The notes under the pieces: model-generated
Database searches by the model: none
What the model was told of the DNA's origin: nothing
The model's input: the letters and a program-made list of their open reading frames with translations, nothing else
Position numbers and translations under genes: made by a program
In this document: piece by piece, positions 6,043-9,875 of the stretch
How positions within the stretch are numbered: the first letter of the stretch is position 1
How the letters are laid out: each line of letters starts with the position of its first letter
DNA from: Bdellovibrio sp.
GTDB lineage: Bacteria > Bdellovibrionota > Bdellovibrionia > Bdellovibrionales > Bdellovibrionaceae
Assembly (NCBI GenBank): GCA_019104905.1
Contig: JAHRXB010000076.1
Span: 1 to 9,875 of the forward strand
Direction: 5' to 3'
DNA length: 9,875 bases

Positions 6043-7071
6043 ATGACGTCTTTTAATTTTAAACGAGTGACCTTTGACGCCGTTGTCTTTTCTTTGTTGT
6101 TTGTGGTGGCTTTGGTGGTCATTACGAAACCCGATGAAGAAGCCATGCTGATGCTTGGACGAAATTCTTTGGTGTTTTTAGGAGGCTGTGTTTTAGGGGC
6201 TTTAGTAAGTTCTCTGTTCGCAGCCTGGGGCATTAAGACGGCGGGGGATGTTCTTTTTACGCCTCGTCACTTGAACAAACTTGAAACCGCCGTTCCTTGG
6301 TACAAAACGGTATGGGGTTGGCAAATGGCGGTGGCCCTCGGGGTGACTTTCGCGGTGGCGATTGTGAAGACGAATTTTTCTATTTGGGAACTCACGGATA
6401 TTGATGGTTTCCAGGGGGCGATGCGACTTTTTAAAGGAATTTTCAATCCAAATTGGGAAGTATTGCCCGCCGCCGTGAACAATATCATTGAAACGATTTT
6501 TATGGCTTTTCTGGCGACGGCTTTAGCAATTCCTTTGGCCTTTGTTCTTAGTTTTCTCTGTGCCAAGAATATTATGAAGGGGCCAGTGTCTTTTATCGTG
6601 TACACGCTTTTGCGAACTGTGCTGAATGTCACTCGCTCTGTGGAAGCGTTAATCTGGGCGATTATATTTTCAGTATGGGTGGGGATTGGTCCCTTTGCGG
6701 GAATGCTGGCCTTGATGATTCATTCCGTGGCGTCGCTAGCAAAACAGTACTCAGAAATGGTCGAGACCGTCAGTGAAGGCCCGATTGAAGGGATTCAGGC
6801 AACCGGAGCCACGAAGCTTCAAACGATCTGGTTTGCGGTTGTCCCTCAGATTGTTCTTCCTTACATTTCATTCACAGTCTATCGCTGGGATATTAATGTT
6901 CGTATGGCCACGATCATCGGTTTGGTTGGCGGGGGAGGCATTGGTACGATGCTTATTCAATATCAAGGCCAGGCGATGTGGAGAGAGGTCGGATGTATCA
7001 TAGTGGTTATTGCCATTGTGGTATGGCTTATGGATGCGGCTTCGGCATATATTCGGGAAGCCCTTAAGTAG
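6043..7071 (+). CDS. phnE: Phosphonate-type ABC transporter permease with extended N-terminus
   Basis: A 342-aa inner-membrane permease, longer than the roughly 260-280 residues usual for PhnE. ATG at 6043 is preceded by AGGAG 6 nt upstream, so the length is real. Two extra hydrophobic segments lie at about 12-28 and 42-62, joined to the core by a soluble stretch (about 65-90). The core then follows the family pattern: helix about 94-109, NWEVLPAAVNNIIETIFMAF leading into helices at about 148-172 and 183-230 with EALIWAIIFSVWVGIGPFAG, the cytoplasmic EAA-type loop GPIEGIQATGATKLQTIWF at 246-264 that contacts PhnC, and the last helix at about 316-335. GLVGGGGIG at 293-301 is typical. It is last in the operon. 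No terminator is evident in the 80 nt after it. The function of the extension is unknown. Confidence 0.92.
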   Translation: MTSFNFKRVTFDAVVFSLLFVVALVVITKPDEEAMLMLGRNSLVFLGGCVLGALVSSLFAAWGIKTAGDVLFTPRHLNKLETAVPWYKTVWGWQMAVALGVTFAVAIVKTNFSIWELTDIDGFQGAMRLFKGIFNPNWEVLPAAVNNIIETIFMAFLATALAIPLAFVLSFLCAKNIMKGPVSFIVYTLLRTVLNVTRSVEALIWAIIFSVWVGIGPFAGMLALMIHSVASLAKQYSEMVETVSEGPIEGIQATGATKLQTIWFAVVPQIVLPYISFTVYRWDINVRMATIIGLVGGGGIGTMLIQYQGQAMWREVGCIIVVIAIVVWLMDAASAYIREALK

Positions 7072-7099
7072 TCCCTTGCGGGCAGTGCAAAGTTACAGT

Positions 7100-7128
7100 T
7101 TGAGACGAAAGACCGCGCGGCATATGCT
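7100..7128 (+). promoter_or_regulatory. Candidate sigma70-type promoter of the ftsH-like gene
   Basis: TTGAGA at 7100-7105 matches five of six -35 positions, and TATGCT at 7123-7128 matches four of six -10 positions, with ideal 17-nt spacing. Transcription would begin near 7135, giving a leader of about 18 nt before the GTG at 7153. It is the best promoter match that I find in the window. Confidence 0.5.
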
Positions 7129-7152
7129 GACTAAAGTGGAAGCGGGGTCTTT

Positions 7153-9009
7153 GTGTTTAAAGGCAGAATCAACGATTTTATTCTGGTAGCCGCTATTTTA
7201 CTGGCGACATTTTGGTTTCAAAACCTTTGGATTCAAGCAACCCAGGTTGCGAACATTCCCTACAGTGAATTTCAAACTCTTCTTAAAACAAAATCTGTGG
7301 ATCATCTGGTCGTCACGGACAAATACATCCGGGGCGACTTTAAGGAAGAGCGCAGTGATAAGAAGAAACAGTTTATCACGGCCCGATTAGAGCCTGACCT
7401 GGTTAAAGACTTAGAGGGCTCGGGAGTCAGCTATACTCGACAAGTTGAAAGCACAATCTTTCGGGATCTTTTGTCTTGGGTTTTGCCAGCGCTGATTTTT
7501 GTGGGAATTTGGATCTATTTTGCGCGCAAAATGTACGACAAAGGCGGCGTGGGGGGGCTGATGTCTGTGGGGAAAAGTCGCGCCAAACTTTATGCTGAAA
7601 CGGACGTAAAAACGACGTTTGAAGATGTCGCGGGGGTCGATGAGGCAAAAGAAGAGCTCAAAGAGGTCGTTGAGTTTCTGAAAAACCCGGAAGAGTACAG
7701 TCGTCTTGGTGCGCGAATGCCGAAGGGGATCTTGCTGATAGGTCCTCCAGGAACGGGGAAAACTCTTTTAGCCAAAGCCGTGGCTGGAGAAGCCAAGGTT
7801 TCTTTTTTTTCGATCAGTGGATCCGAGTTTGTTGAACTCTTTGTGGGTGTGGGGGCGGCACGTGTTCGAGATCTATTTGAACAAGCACGAAAGCAGGCCC
7901 CTTGTATTATCTTTATCGATGAGCTGGATGCTTTAGGAAAGATGCGCGCGCCGGGAATGATTTCAGGGGGGCATGATGAAAAAGAGCAAACCCTGAATCA
8001 ACTTTTGGCCGAGCTTGATGGTTTTGATACAAAATCAGGAGTGATTCTTTTAGCCGCAACCAATCGTCCCGAGGTGTTGGACCCCGCCCTCTTAAGGGCC
8101 GGGCGTTTTGACCGGCAGGTGTTGGTGGATCGACCTGACAAGATCGGGCGAGAAGCGATCCTGAAAGTGCATCTTAAGAAAATTAAGCTTCATGAAAATG
8201 TAAATATCGAACACATCGCGGCTTTGACGCCGGGATTTACTGGCGCAGATTTAGCAAATCTGGTTAATGAGTCGGCTTTGGCAGCGACCCGAAGAAAGTC
8301 GGCGATTGTTGAAGAAGATGATTTTTTGGTCGCTATCGAAAGAATCGTTGCTGGACTTGAAAAGAAAAATCGCATTTTAAATCCGAAAGAAAAGAAGACT
8401 GTGGCCTATCATGAAATGGGTCATGCGTTGGTGGGGTGTGCTCTGCCGGGTGTTGATAAGGTCCAAAAGATCTCGATTATTCCACGAGGCATTGGTTCTT
8501 TGGGGTACACCATTCAACGTCCTTTAGAGGATCGTTATCTGATGACCAAGCAGGAGTTGCTGAATAAGATGTCGGTGCTTTTAGGAGGACGAGTGGCGGA
8601 AAGCCTTGTCTTTGGAGAGATTTCAACAGGAGCTGCCGATGATCTGGTGAAAGTCAGTAATATCGCAGAGGCGCTGGTCACAAGGTATGGAATGAGTTCT
8701 GCTCTGGGAAATAGAGTCTTTGAGCAGCAACAGAGTCCTTTTCTTGAGGGTGCTTATCCCAGCTATCCACATCGAGAATACAGTGAAGAGAGCTCTCGCA
8801 TTATTGACACGGAAATAAAAAAGATGATTGAAGAAGCGACTCTCACGACAAAAAGAATTCTTGAAGCCAATCGGTCTTTGTTGGAAAAAGGGGCTGAACT
8901 TCTTCTTGAAAAGGAAACTTTGGCGGAAAATGAAATCAAAGACTTGATCCAAGGTCTTGTCATTCCGGGACAAGAGTTGCCTCGTAAAGGGCCAGAACTT
9001 ACTGTTTGA
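7153..9009 (+). CDS. ftsH: FtsH-family membrane AAA zinc metalloprotease
   Basis: A 618-aa inner-membrane protease that would unfold and degrade membrane and cytoplasmic proteins as a hexamer. Helix 1 is about 9-26, the periplasmic domain about 30-105, and helix 2 about 107-125. The AAA domain has GPPGTGKT at 197-204, the pore loop LFVGVGA at 229-235, Walker B IIFIDE at 252-257, sensor Asn304, and arginine fingers Arg315 and Arg318 in LLRAGRFDR. The peptidase site is HEMGH with His420, Glu421 and His424, and Asp497 in STGAADDL as third zinc ligand. A C-terminal helical part (about 545-600) completes the normal length. Differences from the common form are HEMGH for HEAGH and DELDALG for DEIDAVG, so this may be a second, divergent paralogue; tilS or folP neighbours are absent. 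The start is GTG, with GGGG at 7144-7147 as a weak ribosome site. The 3' end overlaps the convergent kinase gene by 11 nt. Confidence 0.93.
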   Translation: MFKGRINDFILVAAILLATFWFQNLWIQATQVANIPYSEFQTLLKTKSVDHLVVTDKYIRGDFKEERSDKKKQFITARLEPDLVKDLEGSGVSYTRQVESTIFRDLLSWVLPALIFVGIWIYFARKMYDKGGVGGLMSVGKSRAKLYAETDVKTTFEDVAGVDEAKEELKEVVEFLKNPEEYSRLGARMPKGILLIGPPGTGKTLLAKAVAGEAKVSFFSISGSEFVELFVGVGAARVRDLFEQARKQAPCIIFIDELDALGKMRAPGMISGGHDEKEQTLNQLLAELDGFDTKSGVILLAATNRPEVLDPALLRAGRFDRQVLVDRPDKIGREAILKVHLKKIKLHENVNIEHIAALTPGFTGADLANLVNESALAATRRKSAIVEEDDFLVAIERIVAGLEKKNRILNPKEKKTVAYHEMGHALVGCALPGVDKVQKISIIPRGIGSLGYTIQRPLEDRYLMTKQELLNKMSVLLGGRVAESLVFGEISTGAADDLVKVSNIAEALVTRYGMSSALGNRVFEQQQSPFLEGAYPSYPHREYSEESSRIIDTEIKKMIEEATLTTKRILEANRSLLEKGAELLLEKETLAENEIKDLIQGLVIPGQELPRKGPELTV

Positions 9010-9875
9010 GTGATCGTGGAAAGAACAAGCGAACGGTCGTGCCGGATTCGACATCTTGACTGCGGTGAATGGATTGGACCTCAATGCGCCCGCCAAATAA
9101 CTTCATGTACTCGCCGACAAGTGATGTGCCAAGGCCCGTGCCTTGTTCATTTTGAGTTCCCTTGTTCGAGAAGAGCTTTTTCCCCTTGAAGATGAGGCCG
9201 ACTTCGTTGGGAGGAATTCCGATACCGTCATCTTTCACGGCGATTCCGACTTCGTCGGGTTGTTCAAAGTAGGAGATCCAGATATTGTGTCCCGATTCTG
9301 TGAATTTGATCGAGTTGGAAAGAAGGTTGGCAAGGACTTGATTGATCAAAGCAGATCGATCTGCTCGAACGAATTTTTCGGGAGGAACTTCGATACGGAT
9401 GGAAATATTTTTCTTTTCAAGTTCCCACGCATAATGACTGACTGCCTCGTTGCAGGCAGCTCCGACGTCCACAAGCTGTAGATCTGAGTGAGACTTGAAG
9501 GAGTGAAAGACTTCTTCTTGACGAACGGCACGAAGAATTTGGTCAAGTTGTCCGGTGGATATAGTTATGCGATGAACGTGATTCTTTAGGGAGTCATCCT
9601 GACAAAGCTCTTCAAGCATTTCCGTGTGGTACATCAATCCTGAGACCGTATTGGCGACGTCATGAGAGAGGACTCGCACCAGACGGTGATAACGTTCTTT
9701 ATCTTCGGCCGCTAAGATGGCTCTTCTTTTTTCCTCATCGAGAATTTTAATTTTGTAGGCCAATCCCAGAGATAGAACCAACATTTCTCCTAAGTTTGCA
9801 AAAAGAAGCGAGTACTGCGTGAAGGAATTCGACTTAATCAGCCCATGTATAGAAGCGAGCCAAATCAATGTGCCG
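8999..9875 (-). CDS. Sensor histidine kinase, 5' end outside the window
   Basis: The frame is open to the window edge with no stop, so the 292 visible residues are the C-terminal part. Numbering here starts at the in-frame TTG at 9868. Residues about 10-42 contain a membrane helix followed by SLGLAYKIKIL, a pattern seen at the end of 7TMR-DISM sensor modules; a coiled linker follows. The phosphoacceptor is His69 in VLSHDVANTVSG. The catalytic domain has the N-box NLLSNSIKF at 181-189, the G1 box DDGIGIP at 213-219 and the G2 box GTGLGTSL at 243-250. The protein should autophosphorylate in response to an envelope or extracellular signal and pass phosphate to a regulator not encoded here. It ends with [10 protein letters not shown] and has no receiver domain at its C-terminus. 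The kinase call is certain; the sensor type is inferred from one helix. Confidence 0.9.
   Translation of the reverse strand, partial: GTLIWLASIHGLIKSNSFTQYSLLFANLGEMLVLSLGLAYKIKILDEEKRRAILAAEDKERYHRLVRVLSHDVANTVSGLMYHTEMLEELCQDDSLKNHVHRITISTGQLDQILRAVRQEEVFHSFKSHSDLQLVDVGAACNEAVSHYAWELEKKNISIRIEVPPEKFVRADRSALINQVLANLLSNSIKFTESGHNIWISYFEQPDEVGIAVKDDGIGIPPNEVGLIFKGKKLFSNKGTQNEQGTGLGTSLVGEYMKLFGGRIEVQSIHRSQDVESGTTVRLFFPRSLKQ

Noticed and set aside
6267..6632. Minus-strand open frame of 121 aa opposite phnE
   Set aside because: It is antisense to conserved permease sequence, lacks recognisable features and is best explained as a by-product of phnE codon use.
7072..7099. Possible terminator after phnE
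   Set aside because: Only three- or four-pair stems (CCC/GGG, TTGC/GCAA) can be drawn, and no U-run follows them.
8623..9096. Minus-strand open frame of 157 aa across the ftsH 3' end and the kinase gene
   Set aside because: It overlaps two confident genes in other frames, and its Phe/Ser-rich translation resembles no protein family.

Overview
The window reads as ordinary chromosomal sequence from a Gram-negative bacterium, most likely a member of the Bdellovibrionota (Bdellovibrio-like). This placement is an inference. It rests on base composition near 50% GC by eye, two lipoprotein-type signal peptides, a murein L,D-transpeptidase fused to a lysozyme-like domain, an MlaF-type ATPase, and a histidine kinase whose N-terminal end resembles the last helix of a 7TMR-DISM sensor. 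I see no insertion sequence, phage, CRISPR array, tRNA or rRNA. Genes are tightly packed, and two convergent pairs overlap at their 3' ends.

Left part (1-1856). The 3' end of a rightward gene (possibly PilZ-type) converges on a leftward lipoprotein gene with an L,D-transpeptidase domain followed by a lysozyme/transglycosylase-like domain. Between them is a hairpin that forms a complete 12-bp stem, with two G-U pairs, only in the leftward RNA. It is followed by eight U, so it should terminate the transpeptidase gene. A 253-nt divergent spacer with small inverted repeats then leads to the next gene.

Middle (1857-4262). A zinc-dependent, probably NAD-linked alcohol dehydrogenase overlaps by 32 nt, tail to tail, with a leftward gene of unknown function (199 aa). 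That gene is divergent from a solitary MlaF-like ABC ATPase. A perfect TATAAT element that could drive the ATPase gene lies inside the 5' end of the unknown gene. The ATPase has Asp where the catalytic Walker B Glu is expected, and no MlaE, MlaD, MlaC or MlaB partner is present here.

Phosphonate-type transporter (4360-7071). phnD (lipoprotein binding protein), phnC (ATPase) and phnE (permease) lie in one direction with gaps of 13 and 8 nt, which indicates an operon with its own candidate promoter. PhnE carries an N-terminal extension with two additional predicted membrane helices. No C-P lyase, phosphonatase or phosphite dehydrogenase gene is in the window, so the substrate is open: phosphonate, phosphite, phosphate or a related ester.

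Right part (7072-9875). An FtsH-family membrane AAA protease follows a good sigma70-type promoter. It ends 11 nt inside a convergent histidine kinase gene, whose 5' end lies outside the window. I did not find a clearly new multi-gene system. The points most worth follow-up are the transpeptidase-lysozyme fusion, the orphan MlaF with the Glu-to-Asp change, and the extended PhnE.
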